DNA from: Uranotaenia lowii
Lineage: Eukaryota > Arthropoda > Insecta > Diptera > Culicidae
DNA: 64,000 nucleotides
Direction: 5' to 3'
Assembly: GCF_029784155.1 (NCBI RefSeq)
Contig: NC_073691.1
Location: 89,734,722 to 89,798,721, forward strand
The position numbers and the translations under genes were made by a program. Shown one piece after another: positions 1 to 9,832 of the stretch (positions within the stretch are counted from its first letter, which is position 1; each line of letters opens with the position of its first letter). The notes beneath the pieces are model-generated. The model saw only the letters and a program-made list of their open reading frames with translations. It was not told the origin of the DNA and did not search any database.

Positions 1-728
1 ATTGTTCCCTCGTATTGTAGCAGCAACCCTTTCTGGTGATGGATGATTTTCCCTGTATGAGTTTTCCTTTTTTTTTCACTCCTTTCACAATTTTTCACCC
101 ATCATCGTGACAATATGGGGTACGTAACAGCTATGCGATTCGCCATTGTGTTCCCTGGCCAAACATGGAACAAAACAAACAATCCAGAAAGCTGAATACT
201 CAGCAGCATTAACATTCCTGAAATTAATTCTACTATCCTCATTCATACAATAAGCATCGCTGGAGTGTGCAATCATAATGGATAGCTTTTATGTAGAGAA
301 AAAAGATTCACATATAGTCACATACGAATAATGGAAGCGCTTTAACAGCAGCTGTGGTTGGTATTCTGGGTAAAAGGGCTGATGGCGGCGACACGACGGT
401 AGGAATTGTTTCTACCGCATTGTTTTTCCAGGACAGCGATTATGATTCTCCATCACACCGCAGCAGCTTCCACACACGGTTTTACAATTGATGATTGTGA
501 AAGGATTACGAATCCGGTTGATGGTTGGGTGGTGTGGTTTGTTTGACTCTTTTTTTTGCCTTTCTTTTTGTTGTGAAGGGATACACAAACGACGACGCGA
601 CATTCAAAGCTATTAGGTTAATTTTTTTCTCTAATAGACAGGAACATTTTCGCCCAACCATACTGTTATCTGTGACTTCATCTAATAAGGTCTTTCTCTT
701 TTCTTGTTTTATTCCCTCATTCCTGCAG
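1..728. other. No gene recognised; intron-like DNA
   Basis: AT-rich single-copy-looking sequence with short meaningless ORFs on both strands. It ends in a pyrimidine-rich tract and CAG at 726-728, which would serve as the 3' splice site of the exon candidate that follows. No repeat termini were seen. Confidence 0.4.
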
Positions 729-799
729 AGATGGAGCTACAGAAAAAGACTAAAACAGCACATAGACTGAATAGCGTTGAAGATACCTCTGTAAATGAT
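729..799 (+). CDS. Candidate short spliced exon of an unidentified host gene
   Basis: Seen directly: a T-rich tract and TCCTGCAG end at 728, and a consensus donor GTAAGT starts at 800. Between them an ATG at 731 opens a frame of 23 codons (begins MELQKKTK, ends SVND) that reaches the donor in phase 0 without a stop. The peptide is charged and not recognisable as a domain. It could be a first coding exon or, if the frame enters from upstream, an internal one. No partner exon could be identified nearby because the following kilobases are transposons. Chance association of both splice signals is possible. Confidence 0.3.
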
Positions 800-902
800 G
801 TAAGTATAAATAATTATTATCGAATTTGTCCTTCACATCATATACTATAATAAAAAAAAATAGTGGCGATTATTAAATCGCTAACTCGCTCATAGTTTAG
901 AG

Positions 903-2214
903 CATGGGTGGCCAAACCATGGCCCACGGGCCACATGTGGCCCGCAACCAACTTTTTGTGGCCCGCGAAGTTCTTTTTGGAAAAGCCATATTCTAAAAAA
1001 TGATCAGTTTTCTTGGTCTGCGTATACCATTTGGAAAAATATGTCTAAATCAACTCTAGCAAAATTTAATACAAATATCTGAACATTTCTTTGAAGTGAT
1101 AGAAGCCAAAGAAGTAAAAGTGTAAATAAATTAGTTTCGAGAACACACGCTTTTAAAATGTTGTGTTTGGTCATTTTTTATACATTTTTCGAACATTTGC
1201 AATTTTCTTTCGAACGTAAAAGTATGCGAGTATAATTTTGAAAATCAAAAAATTCAAAATGGAGAATCCTTTTGCATTAAATTCTTTTAGTTCTCAAAAG
1301 CTTCTGAATGCTACTTTTTTCAACAATACCATTCTGCGTTTTTTTTTTATTTTATGGTTATCAAATATCAATTTTTTCTAAGGAAATTGGTGAACTTGAA
1401 AACTTTGGAAAATGGGCGGTCATTTTTATTATATTTGCAGACCATCAGAAAAGGGGGTAGAATTAAAAGCGGCACGTTATCCAAACAAACGTGAAAATTT
1501 TGCCTAATTGACTTTATGTCCAAAATGGACAAAGTCACGCCATTTGTCATTTCTGATATGAAAAAAATGATGAGATTTTAAATTTCTTGAAAAGATTGAC
1601 GTACATACATAAGTTGGAATGGATAATTCGACTTATTAAGGTGAATCTATACTAAGGTTCCCAGAATTTTTTCAGAACGTTTCCGAGCCGAAAAAATCCG
1701 GAATATTTTCATAAAAAAAACCTCAACAAAATCCAGGTAATGTTGAAATCAAAATTAGCGACCAAAACTTCAGGCAATATCAATAGCAAAAAAAAGTCCA
1801 TCAAAAGTTATCAGCAGATTTTAAATTGTATTTTAGGCTGCACAAAACCTTTCATGATTGTTTTTAATAAAAATTACTCAAAAACTCTCGTTTTGGATGC
1901 ATAAATAAAAAATTTTACAATATAATTTGAGTTTGTTGTTCGATTTGGCAAAAAGGTGAATAAATTTGAGCATTTTTTAATCAAATCTGCGAAACCGAGC
2001 CGGACCGCACTTTTCCCAAATTTTGAATTAAATATTCGTGCAGTCTGGCAAGCTTACTTAATCTTTACTCGATGTGACTTAGGCAAATGTTTTCGTAGCG
2101 TTTTCAAAATTTTGATAATTTTTTTTTTAATTCTCCAGAACAATTTTTTTTGGCCCGCCAGCCAATCTCATTTCTGAAATTTGGCCCGCCTGTTGAAAAT
2201 GTTGGCCACCCATG
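903..2214. mobile_element. Non-autonomous hAT-superfamily transposon (1.3 kb)
   Basis: The element is bounded by a 13-bp perfect terminal inverted repeat, CATGGGTGGCCAA at 903-915 and its complement at 2202-2214. It is flanked by a perfect 8-bp duplication GTTTAGAG (895-902 and 2215-2222). Eight-base duplications with a CA(T/G)GG-type end and GGCCC-rich subterminal sequence are characteristic of hAT, especially Tip100-like, elements. Inside there is only AT-rich DNA with no transposase-like ORF, so it must have been mobilised in trans. The GTGGCCCGC subterminal words occur at both ends. The assignment to the superfamily rests on ends and duplication only. Confidence 0.85.
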
Positions 2215-2222
2215 GTTTAGAG

Positions 2223-2675
2223 CCTCTAGAGCCCATAAGGAGAGTATTCGAAAAAAATGCAACACTTTGTTTCGTGAATAACTTTTGAATGCTTAGATGA
2301 AAATTGATGAAATTTTCAGTGAAGCTACGCACAAAATATGGTGAAGTGACGCGTGCACAAAACATTCTGTCAAGTGGTTATTGAGAAAGCATCCAACACT
2401 GAAGTTCATTTACAAAAATTTTTGGGCAGGATCGAGAAAAATTAAATAACTTTTTCAAATAGGTTAAAATTAAAGTTTCAAGTCAATTATCAACTTACCT
2501 CAAGACTTCAAGTAATTTTGAGTTCTGCGAAAAAGATAATAATAATACTTGGAATTATATATCCAAATTTTTACTGTTGAATTTCACTTTTTCAGATCAA
2601 TATTATTCCTTAATTCAATGGAGTATAATAAACGAAATCAGAATCAGATTTCTTCTTAAATGTGGGTTTGTTAGT
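2223..2675. other. Nothing recognised
   Basis: AT-rich sequence with no ORF, repeat terminus or RNA gene that I can support. Confidence 0.4.
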
Positions 2676-2699
2676 AAATCAGTTATCAATTATTGATTT

Positions 2700-2855
2700 T
2701 GCTTATGCTTATGCTTATGATACGTACACAGCCAGATCTTGTCAGCATCCCGGTGAATAGTAAAAATACATTTACTATTCATCTTATCAAGGCCGGGCCC
2801 ACTGTGCAGCATTGGACGCAGAGACGACTGGAACCAGGGGAAGAAGAAACGTGGA
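2700..2855 (-). mobile_element. Short retroposon with (CATAAG)n tail, copy 1
   Basis: A 156-bp sequence flanked by a perfect 24-bp direct repeat (2676-2699 and 2856-2879). Read on the minus strand it ends in a (CATAAG)3-like microsatellite (2701-2719 on the plus strand). A second copy lies at 46442-46616 in opposite orientation with its own different 20-bp flanking repeat. Long variable-length target duplications plus a microsatellite tail are the hallmark of LINE-type target-primed insertion, as in CR1/L2-type 3' fragments or SINEs that share their tails. There are no clear pol III boxes. It contains an inverted 10-bp pair around AATACA (about 2755-2780). The parallel ORFs of the two copies simply reflect shared ancestry. 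Confidence 0.8.
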
Positions 2856-2879
2856 AAATCAGTTATCAATTATTGATTT

Positions 2880-4754
2880 CACTTAAAACTGACACATTTC
2901 AGAACTCCATATAACCAAAATCAATTGTGATAGTTTCAATTAGACAAAATATTGGAGTTCAGGACGCTAAAACCTACCAAAACAATTATTAAAACATAAA
3001 CACCTAAAAGCTGTTCCTTAGAGTTAACAATTGATTTCTTAAAATAAGTTTTTAAAATGCTAAGACGTGTTTATTAAAAAAAATCCTTCCTAAATGATAA
3101 CAATTTATCTGTTGAGTAGAATTTGTTGAGTAGAGGGGTTTTGATTTATCTCTTCTACCTAACTTAGGATATTTTTTTTCTCAAAAATCAACCTAGAACG
3201 GTTGTATTTCTCAGACGTATTTGTCAAACCTTTTTTTTGATCGGAAAATGCACAGACCAAGGATTTCTCTATGAAAAAGAGAATTTGAATTATTATAATT
3301 AGGCTTAATTCAATTAAAGACGTAGGGGAGATAAGGGCATAACGAGCACCCAGGTCATAATAGTTAAGCACTCCTTTTTTCTACAAAAGTACGTATTTTC
3401 TTAAACAAATTTTCGTGAGGATTTGTTTCGTACTATCTATAGTATTAACACTGATAAGCTGATATAACTTCCCCTGCGTAGGAGAAAAATATTCATCGCC
3501 CAGAGTTCCTGGCGCCAACTAGCTCATCATTCTCTAAGCTTCGTTTCCCGATCATGTAATGATACCAATAGCTAAATTTCGATTTTTTCGTAAATCATTA
3601 AATTTTCATTTGACAATTCGAAAATATTTTTTATGAAGAGTCATGAAACTCAGTTAGCTTAAATTTTAGTTTCACTGTATCGGATCAATTCCATTCTTAT
3701 TGAAAAAGAGTGTATGATCTTTTGAAAATTTTATCCAAAGGGGAAATTTGAAGAAATTTCAGATGATATAAAAAGTATTTTCTCTAATAAAATGCCTAGA
3801 CTACATCGTTCACCAGAATATCCTTTTTTAAAGGACTGCGATTTTTTCCCCAATTAGATAAAGAACATTTTCGCTTCGAAAGTCTTTAAATCTATAACTT
3901 TTATTCATTTGCTAAAATTAATTCTTAAAAACTGTTAAACTTTAATTCAATTATATTATGAAATTTTTTTCTAAATTTAAAAATCTTTTAATTGGAATAG
4001 TTTGTTTAAAATATGAAGAATTGATTTTCATATGTATGATGATGATGATGATGGTCCCACCTCATTCCCCTGCACAGACTTGAGCTGGTCGAGTTATCTT
4101 TAAGATAATTTATTGATTGATTATATTTACAGAATCAGTAAGCAAATAAAAACGGACCGATTTCTGTTTTGTGCTTGCAATGCACATCATATGTATACTG
4201 AATTATTATTTTTTAACTTTATTCCGCGCGCGTGGCTCAAAGGTATGAAGACTTTCTCTTTATTTTTACTTTACTCTACAGATGGCAGAAAGCCAAAAAA
4301 AAAAATCAATAATCAAAACAAATATCATCATCATCGGACGAAAACGATGATTTGCATGTCTATTCTACTACGATCACATGGCAATTACGTCAAATATTAC
4401 AATCTTCCCTTATCATCTACTTTTTAAAATTCTATTCTACTTTTTATGTGTAGCACGTTTCAAATTTCGTTCCTCAAATTTCAAAGCTCAATGAATCTAG
4501 TACATTTCAACCATCGGGACCTTTTTTCATTGGGACTAAAACATAACAAAAATTGAACACCATAGCAACTTATACTTTTGCACGCATAAAAATTGAAGCA
4601 GGCTAAAAATGCTTGCAACCAGTGTATTATTCACTTACTAAGCAGTTAAGACACGAACCTTCGGTTGATGGAAATGTGGTGCAGAGTTAAATCAGTTTAT
4701 CAGTGGTATTAATTTTTCACCAAAAAAGAAATATCCTTTTCATCTTTACAGAAA
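2880..4754. other. Nothing recognised apart from a TGA microsatellite
   Basis: AT-rich intergenic or intronic DNA. A short (TGA/ATG)n tract lies near 4036-4056. No ORF of credible coding character and no repeat boundary could be defined. A stretch near 3325-3360 (GGGAGATAAGGGCATAACG) resembles decayed transposon DNA but has no ends. Confidence 0.35.
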
Positions 4755-6078
4755 TCTATATATATATATAAAAAGCAATTTTCTGTATGTTTGTTTGTTT
4801 GTTTGTTTGTCCTCTATAGACTCAGCCGTCTTAAGAGCTAGAGAGCTGAAATTTGGCATGGATGTTCATTAGCACCAGGAATGATGAAAAATGTCTTCAG
4901 ATTTTTGGATGACCCCTTCTGAAGGGGGTCGTCCATACAAGACAAATATTGTTTTCACGATATTGACGTTATTTGTTGTCGGATTGTAATAAAAATTTGC
5001 ACACGAGTGTTTTGGAGGACAAGCAATCGATTCTATGTATCAAAATTAGGAAAAGGGGTCGGCCAAAGGGGTCATCCATATCAACTGTTTAATGTTTTTG
5101 CGATATTGGCGGTATTATACATCGAATTGTAATGAAAATTAACACATGAGTGTTTGGAGGGACGAGCAATCCATTCTAGGTTTTTAGTTTAGGATCAGGG
5201 GTCACCCAAAGGGGTCGTCCATATCAACCTATTAATGTTTTTGCAATATTGACGTTATTCTACATTGGATTGAGATAAAAATTACCACATATGAGTTTTG
5301 AGGGACGCTCTACTGTTTTCAGGTTTCAAATTTTGAGTTGGGGGTCAGTGAAAGGGGTCGTCCATATTATTTGCTCACAGTTTTCGTAATGTTGTCTGAA
5401 TTGTGCGTAGGATTGTAATGAAAAAATGGCACATGGGAGTTTTACAGTAAAAGTAATTGATTACAGGTATCAAGTTTTGGATCGTGGTCCAAAAAAGGGG
5501 TCGTCCATATTAGTTTTTCTCTGTTTTCGCGATATTGTCGTCATTATGCATAGGATTGAGATGAAAATCTGCACATGGGTGTTTTGAAGAACGAGCAATA
5601 GATTTTTGAGGCATCGACCAAAGGGGTCGTCCATATGAATTTTTCACTATCTTTGCAATGTTGAGGCTAATACACATTAGATTGAGGTGAAAAATTTGCA
5701 CATGGGAGCTTTAAGGGACAACTAATTGTTTTCAAGTTTCAAATTTTGGATCTAGGATCGGCAAAAGGGGTCGTCCATATTAATAGTTCACTATTTTTGC
5801 TATATATCCGAGATTACGCATCACATTGAGATCAAATTTTGTACACGGGAGGTTTGAAAGACGGGAAATTTATTTCAGGTCCCCAATTTCGGTTCAGGGA
5901 TCGGAAAAAGGGGTCATCCATATGTATTATTTACTGTTATCACGATATTGTCTTTAAAAAAAACTGTTTAATATTTTATGCAATATAGTATTGAAAATGC
6001 ATCCCAATTACCATTTACACACACTTATCACATATTTGAAATTAAAAACGGAACGGAGTTCGTACGGGATCAGCTAGT
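4755..6078 (+). mobile_element. Non-autonomous Helentron/Helitron-like element
   Basis: The 5' end is a TCTATATATATATAAAAAG block followed by GTTTG repeats and an 'ACTCAGCCGTCTTAAGAGC' block. The 3' end is CGTACGGGATCAGCTAGT (to 6078) preceded by a small imperfect hairpin (GAAC/GTTC). The terminal CAGCTAGT with upstream hairpin and TA-rich 5' end matches the pattern of insect Helentron-related non-autonomous elements. A second, shorter fragment with the same CAGCTAGT end occurs at 62300-62560. There is no Rep/helicase ORF. Almost the whole body is a 143-bp tandem array. The superfamily call is by pattern memory, not by alignment. Confidence 0.7.
4925..5922 (+). repeat. 143-bp tandem array inside the Helentron-like element
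   Basis: The word GGGGTCGTCCATA (or GGGGTCATCCATA) recurs at 4925, 5068, 5211, 5354, 5497, 5623, 5767 and 5910. The spacings are 143, 143, 143, 143, 126, 144 and 143. Between anchors each unit repeats a block like 'gatattg-cgttatt-acat-gattg-aatgaaaatt-cacatg-gtgtttt'. Units are well diverged, so period length has been kept while sequence drifted. Internal minisatellites are common in non-autonomous Helentrons. The unit has no open frame across the array. Confidence 0.9.
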
Positions 6079-6284
6079 ATTAAATAATAACTAGCTAGGT
6101 TCTCAAGTGACGAAAATATTATAATTTTTGAGCACCATCAAATAAGCTTTTAAGACCTTTAAATCATCTTGATCTGAAATGTACGCACTGCAACATGATT
6201 TACACATCGTTTATCAATTTTTACCATCATTTTTGATTTTTCACTTTAATCAATTTTTAAACGCGTTTTTACTTAAATTTGTTG

Positions 6285-6590
6285 ACCTGGGGCGAACAGA
6301 TCACAATTAATCAGGGCAAGATGAGCGTTTTCTGCCGTATAATCTAGCAGCGAATTCAACTCGATGAAGTCAACTGAATAATAGAGCTACGGCTTGACTT
6401 GTTTTATCTGTCGAACTGGTCTATTGGTAAGGTTTCGGAGAGGTAATCAGTAGACTCGAATTCGATTCCTGTTCGAGGGGATCTTTTTCACATATTATTC
6501 ATGATTTATTTGTTTTTTTTTTATTGTTACATTAAACGGCTAGTAGCATCATCCGTCAAACAAAACACCAGAAACATAATGTATGAGCAT
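6285..6590 (+). repeat. Left arm of a long inverted repeat (foldback element) with tRNA-like segment
   Basis: About 300 bp that reappear in inverse orientation at 9540-9832, at an estimated 75-85% identity in the outer 200 bp and lower identity inward. Shared blocks include 'GCAAGATGAGCGTTTTCT', 'GAATAATAGAGCTAC' and 'CGGAGAGGTAATCAGT'. The arms meet the two edges of the LINE insertion, so before that insertion they would have formed a near-continuous hairpin. The outer ends are not sharply defined and no target duplication could be assigned. Confidence 0.7.
6416..6475 (+). promoter_or_regulatory. tRNA-like (pol III box A/B-like) segment
   Basis: CTGGTCTATTGGTAAGG resembles a box A region and AATTCGATTCCTG a box B region at tRNA-like spacing. 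The same segment occurs inverted in the right arm (about 9640-9705, where box B reads GAGTTCGATTCCTGG on the minus strand). No acceptor stem pairs around it, so it is not a tRNA gene. It could be a tRNA-derived SINE head or an internal promoter carried by the foldback arms. Confidence 0.45.
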
Positions 6591-6605
6591 GTGTAAATTA
6601 TTTGA

Positions 6606-9545
6606 ATTCTTTTTTTATTTTTTTTTTCTTTTTTTTTTTTTTTAAAAGAATAAAAAAAAATTTATTTAAGTCTTTGACTGCCGTCATACAGACCGAGTAT
6701 TAAAATCACTTATGATTAAATTAAAGTTATGTTAATGCTAGGGAACGTCACGGATTGCACATTTAAACATTGATTTGGATACATTGAAGTCAAACAAGTG
6801 TGACACATCGTTGAAGACTTGACAACATCGATTAAGCGGGTGGTTTTGTCCAAAAACTGTTCTGCTTCTAGGTAGCCAGAAGGTGGTTTGGTTGCGCAAA
6901 CGGCGTGCTGGGGCGTGTAAACTCAAGCTTTGGAGCAATTGTGGACAGTCAACAGTGTTTGTCAGGATATCGTATACAAACATTCTTTGCAAATATGTTC
7001 TTCTTTGACTCAGAGACGATATAGACAGAAGAGCGCATCTTTGTAAGTAAGGCGGTAGCCCTACGGGGTCTCGCCAGGGCAGTCGACGCAGAGCATAACG
7101 AAGAAATTTTTTCTGAACTCGTTCGATCCGTTCGATATGAACAGAGTGGTAGGGTGCCCAAACTGGTGCCGCATATTCCAAGACACTTCGCACTAAAGAG
7201 CAGAACACTGTCTTGAGAGCATATGGGTCCTCGAAGCTTAAAGTATTTCTTCGCAGGAATCCAAACATAGCGAAGGCTTTAGCTGTTGTTGTCGCGATAT
7301 GCTGATTAAACGATAGCTTCTGATCAAAGGTTACTCCTAGATCCTTAATGGTGACAACTCTTTCAAGTGGAGTGCCACCAAAAGCGTATTCGAAGGGCAC
7401 GGAGGTTCTGGTTCTAAAAAAACTGATACACTTGCACTTATCGGCGTTTACTTCCATCCCATGTTTTCCACACCATGCGAGTAGTCTATTGATGTCTTCT
7501 TGAAGCGCAGCACAGTCCACTCTCGAGTCAATGATCCTGTAGATTTTCAAATCGTCTGCGAACAGTAGCTTTGGCGATTGAATGAAAGTTGCAAGATCGT
7601 TAATGAAAATCACAAAGATAAGCGGTCCTAAGTGACTTCCCTGTGGAACACCAGACGGCATATCGAAACTAGTGGAATGAATTCCACAAATATTTATAAA
7701 TCCATGACGATGTAACAGGTAGGAATGCAACCATTTGATTGCCCATTCTGGGAATCCGTAGCGCTTAAGTTTCTCGATCACGATCATATGCGGCACTTTA
7801 TCAAAGGCTTTGGCAAAGTCGACATATATTGAGTCCACCTGCAGTTTTTTACCAATCGCTGTATGCAATTCACTGGCATAGCACATCAAGTTGGTCAACG
7901 TCGATCTTTTCCGAATAAACCCGTGCTGGACCTCGGCAAGTAACGGTGTAGCTGCTGAATAGAGCCTTTCGTACATCAAAACTTCGAGCACTTTTGAGAA
8001 ACAGCAGAGTATTGAAATTGGCCGGTAGTTCTCCACACGATGAGCATTTCCAGACTTATGAATTGGAGAAATTGAAGCAATTTTCCAACGGCTAGGAAAA
8101 ACTCCTTCTGAGATGGATCGGTTGAAAATTAGACAAAGCGGTGTTGCAAGGGAAACAGCTATTCGCGAAACCAACGACGATGGAATTCCATCTGGACCTG
8201 GACCTTTCGATGGATCAAGTTTACTGAGAATGTTTAGCACCTCTTGCTCGGTAAATAGAGGCTGGGGTAGCCTGACGTCATAGTTCGACAGATTTCCAAA
8301 ATAGTTATCAGCACAGTTAGGAGTTGACGAGCTATACACGCTGCTGAAAAATTCGGCAAACAAATCAGCTGATTCTCTGATACTGCTCGAGGTGCATCCA
8401 TGAAACGATACAGAAGATGGAACCGGATTTTTAAGGCGGCGGCTGTTCATGAACTTCCAAAAGCTGGATGGATCTTCCTTAACGTTGCGTTCGATGTTTG
8501 ATATGTATCGTTTAAAGGCAGTATTTCGCAGGGCTGAGTACTCGACTTCTAAACGAGACAAGATCGATTTGTTTTGATCAGATTTCTCCTTGAAGTAACG
8601 TTTCCGAGCTTTGCGAACTGAATTGCGGCTTCTTCGTAGTTCAGAGTTCCACCAAGGGAGCTTAAACGGCTTATGCCTGCTTGGTCGTCTAAGAGGGGTG
8701 TTCTCACGCAGTATAACCCAAAGGTGGTCATAAAAGGTAGAAAGTGCACTATCAATATCCAGATTGGCAAACGCTGAGTGCCAATTTTTTTCGGCTAACG
8801 AATCTATCACACGACCGGTGTCACAGTGCGTAAAATCTAAGCTACAAGTATCGGGGCGAGCTGTGTCGATAATCTCTTCATAAGTAGTGTCAATCAATAA
8901 AATTGAAGCATGATGATGTCGATCGGTATTTAAAATGGCGTGCGGCGGGTTTACAGTTTCTGTAAGATCTGGTCTATTCACAAATATGAGGTCGAGGATT
9001 CTGCCATTGACATTTACGAGCGAACAGATCTGAGATAAACCAGATGCAATAGTACACTCAATTACAGCCAGTTCCTGTTCGGTTGAGGCGTTTACTGGCA
9101 GAAAACTATCAGTATCCTCGTCAAAACTCCAGTTTAAGTTCGGTAAGTTATAATCTCCGGCAACGACGATAATATCTTGACTAGATGCGGTATTCGTTAG
9201 CTGATCAATTGCTGACATATGGGACAAATATTGAGCAGTTTCGCTATTAGGTCTAAAGTAAACACAGCACAAGTATACGAAACGGCACTGATCTTTGATT
9301 CGAACAACGATTTGCTCTAGATGATCGCAACCAGGTACTGCTACAGAGACTGCATCGATGCCATGCCTAACTGCTATCAATACGCCTCCACCTCGTCTTA
9401 GTTGACTTGTGTTCGAATTTCTGTCGTTGCGGTAGATGCTGTAGTTTAAGGCTAATTCAGAGTTTGCTATGTCATCCTTCAACCAAGTTTCTGTAATCAT
9501 GACAATGTCGTATTCACATGAAGACATTCTACAAACAGACCTAGA
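6606..9545 (-). mobile_element. 5'-truncated LINE (CR1/Daphne/L2-like) inserted between the inverted arms
   Basis: The element lies on the minus strand. Its 3' end is the A-rich tail seen as a T-rich run at about 6607-6643, and its 5' end is truncated close to 9545, just before the first recognisable endonuclease residues. It holds one long ORF (6738-9527) and a short A-rich 3' UTR. No ORF1 is present. Possible short target duplication: 'AATTATTTGA' near 6596 versus 'GATTATTTTG' near 9543, too loose to be sure. The open ORF argues for a recent insertion. Confidence 0.85.
6738..9527 (-). CDS. LINE ORF2: AP-endonuclease plus reverse transcriptase, 929 aa
   Basis: The protein would nick chromosomal DNA and reverse-transcribe the LINE RNA at the nick. 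Endonuclease part (about 1-220): TETWL near residue 12, GDYNLPNLNW near 122 and LDLIFVN near 175. The first conserved Asn region is missing and the usual SDH triad reads TDRHH, so nuclease activity is doubtful. Reverse transcriptase (about 400-720): GPGPDGIP, ENYRPISILC, FAKAFDKVPH, GVPQGSHLGPL and catalytic FADD near residue 654. The C-terminal region has a conserved LEYAAPVWAPYH-type motif. No stop interrupts the frame; a TAA lies 21 bp upstream of the chosen ATG in the same frame. The start is probably not native because the element is 5'-truncated. The clade (CR1/Daphne/L2 group) is inferred from FADDLKIY and overall motif style. Confidence 0.85.
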   Translation of the reverse strand: MSSCEYDIVMITETWLKDDIANSELALNYSIYRNDRNSNTSQLRRGGGVLIAVRHGIDAVSVAVPGCDHLEQIVVRIKDQCRFVYLCCVYFRPNSETAQYLSHMSAIDQLTNTASSQDIIVVAGDYNLPNLNWSFDEDTDSFLPVNASTEQELAVIECTIASGLSQICSLVNVNGRILDLIFVNRPDLTETVNPPHAILNTDRHHHASILLIDTTYEEIIDTARPDTCSLDFTHCDTGRVIDSLAEKNWHSAFANLDIDSALSTFYDHLWVILRENTPLRRPSRHKPFKLPWWNSELRRSRNSVRKARKRYFKEKSDQNKSILSRLEVEYSALRNTAFKRYISNIERNVKEDPSSFWKFMNSRRLKNPVPSSVSFHGCTSSSIRESADLFAEFFSSVYSSSTPNCADNYFGNLSNYDVRLPQPLFTEQEVLNILSKLDPSKGPGPDGIPSSLVSRIAVSLATPLCLIFNRSISEGVFPSRWKIASISPIHKSGNAHRVENYRPISILCCFSKVLEVLMYERLYSAATPLLAEVQHGFIRKRSTLTNLMCYASELHTAIGKKLQVDSIYVDFAKAFDKVPHMIVIEKLKRYGFPEWAIKWLHSYLLHRHGFINICGIHSTSFDMPSGVPQGSHLGPLIFVIFINDLATFIQSPKLLFADDLKIYRIIDSRVDCAALQEDINRLLAWCGKHGMEVNADKCKCISFFRTRTSVPFEYAFGGTPLERVVTIKDLGVTFDQKLSFNQHIATTTAKAFAMFGFLRRNTLSFEDPYALKTVFCSLVRSVLEYAAPVWAPYHSVHIERIERVQKKFLRYALRRLPWRDPVGLPPYLQRCALLSISSLSQRRTYLQRMFVYDILTNTVDCPQLLQSLSLHAPARRLRNQTTFWLPRSRTVFGQNHPLNRCCQVFNDVSHLFDFNVSKSMFKCAIRDVP

Positions 9546-9832
9546 TTATTTTGTTATTGCTTTGTTTGATGAATCTACGCCTCACCGTTTACTGCAAAAT
9601 GCATCGATCATGAATGATAAATGAACAAAAAATCACCGTAACCAGGAATCGAACTCGAGTCACTGATTACCTCTCCGACACCTTACCAATAGGCCAAATC
9701 GGCAGATGAAACAAGTCAAGCTGTAGCTCTATTATTCAGTTAACTTCATCGTGCCGAATTCGCTGCTAGATTCCCCGGTAGAAAACGCTCATCTTGCCTT
9801 GATTAATGGTGCTTATACTGCCCCCGTGGGGT
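9540..9832 (-). repeat. Right arm of the long inverted repeat with tRNA-like segment
   Basis: Inverted partner of 6285-6590, containing the same tRNA-like box A/B region on the minus strand and the blocks 'AAAACGCTCATCTTGC' and 'GTAGCTCTATTATTCAG'. Homology runs up to the LINE edge. See the left arm for interpretation. Confidence 0.7.

Noticed and set aside
2693..2914. Conserved small protein shared with 46364-46615
   Set aside because: Both ORFs lie in two copies of the same retroposon, each with its own target duplication; frame sharing follows from ancestry.
6416..6475. tRNA gene
   Set aside because: Box A/B-like words are present but no acceptor or anticodon stem can be formed around them, and the segment is duplicated in inverted arms.
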